From: Verrucomicrobiia bacterium
GTDB lineage: Bacteria; Verrucomicrobiota; Verrucomicrobiae; Limisphaerales; UBA11358
Length of the DNA: 5,792 nucleotides
Direction: 5' to 3'
Assembly: GCA_030042375.1 (NCBI GenBank)
Contig: JASHZU010000109.1
Location: 1 to 5,792, forward strand
The notes below the pieces were generated by a model. It was given only the letters and a program-made list of their open reading frames with translations. It had not been told where the DNA came from and did no database searches. The position numbers and the translations under genes were made by a program. Below, one piece after another: positions 5,602 through 5,792 of the stretch; the stretch's first letter is position 1, and each line of letters opens with the position of its first letter.

Positions 5602-5792
5602 TTCCTCTCCGTTTTGTGTTCGTGGTGGTGCCAGAACTCGCGGGTGAGAGCTGCGACAGTGCCGAGTCCGAGGAAAAGGAAACTGGCAATGACGGCCAGC
5701 AGGCCGGCAGGCACGGAGCGCAGACGGTCAATGGCCAGGCAGCATGGGCCGGAGAGAACCACGGCTGATGCGGACGCCGGAATCGCAAACAA
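5598..5792 (-). CDS. C-terminal part of a putative membrane protein, unknown function
   Basis: The frame enters from the right edge and ends at TGA 5598-5600; 64 residues are visible and the true start is outside the window. A first hydrophobic stretch (about residues 2-20, FAIPASASAVVLSG and onward) is followed by a charged turn (DRLRS), a stronger hydrophobic segment (about 27-48, with GLLAVIASFLFLGLG), then a polar His/Lys-rich tail (REFWHHHEHKTERK). This is the pattern of one or two membrane helices and a short cytoplasmic tail. Third codon positions are mostly G or C, supporting this frame over the overlapping frame ending at 5513. I do not recognise the family. A multi-pass transporter or other inner-membrane protein is plausible. 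It is transcribed in the same direction as the giant gene, but the promoter between them argues against a strict operon. Confidence 0.55.
   Translation of the reverse strand: MFAIPASASAVVLSGPCCLAIDRLRSVPAGLLAVIASFLFLGLGTVAALTREFWHHHEHKTERK

Noticed and set aside
5513..5788. Minus-strand 91-codon ORF overlapping the membrane-protein C-terminus
   Set aside because: The alternative frame has the hydrophobic segments, GC-rich third positions and a stop followed by an intergenic hairpin. This one is Pro/Ser/Cys-rich and runs through the hairpin and to the promoter.

Overview
The window is dominated by one very long reading frame on the minus strand. It opens at an ATG at 5457 and stays free of stop codons to position 1, giving 1,819 codons with the C-terminus outside the window. 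I translated every codon of this frame and found no interruption. The product is a secreted, glycine-rich giant: a Sec signal peptide (residues 1-24), a Thr/Ser/Asn-rich beta-type N-terminal region (about 25-170), then six complete tandem repeat units of roughly 255-275 residues and the beginning of a seventh. Each unit holds three shorter modules marked by ANGG or AYGG, usually spaced exactly 33 residues apart, with a run of six or seven glycines followed by Arg/Cys/Leu-Ile-Ala. The most likely role is a structural or adhesive cell-surface or extracellular protein. No enzymatic domain is visible.

The right-hand 330 bases hold the 3' end of another minus-strand gene (stop at 5598-5600). It encodes the C-terminus of an apparent membrane protein of unknown function. 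The roughly 140-base gap contains a hairpin and a near-consensus promoter-like pair (TTGACT, 17 bases, TATACT) just upstream of the giant gene, so that gene is probably transcribed from its own promoter. A 23-codon reading frame with a good ribosome binding site overlaps the end of the upstream gene; its reality is doubtful.

The plus strand has many short proline-rich reading frames. They are antisense shadows of the glycine codons and are not annotated. There are no RNA genes, mobile elements or CRISPR arrays.

The organism cannot be fixed from this window. A moderately GC-rich bacterium making giant Gly/Ser/Thr/Asn-rich secreted repeat proteins would fit Verrucomicrobiota, Planctomycetota or similar environmental lineages. 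That is an impression from protein style, not a demonstrated assignment.
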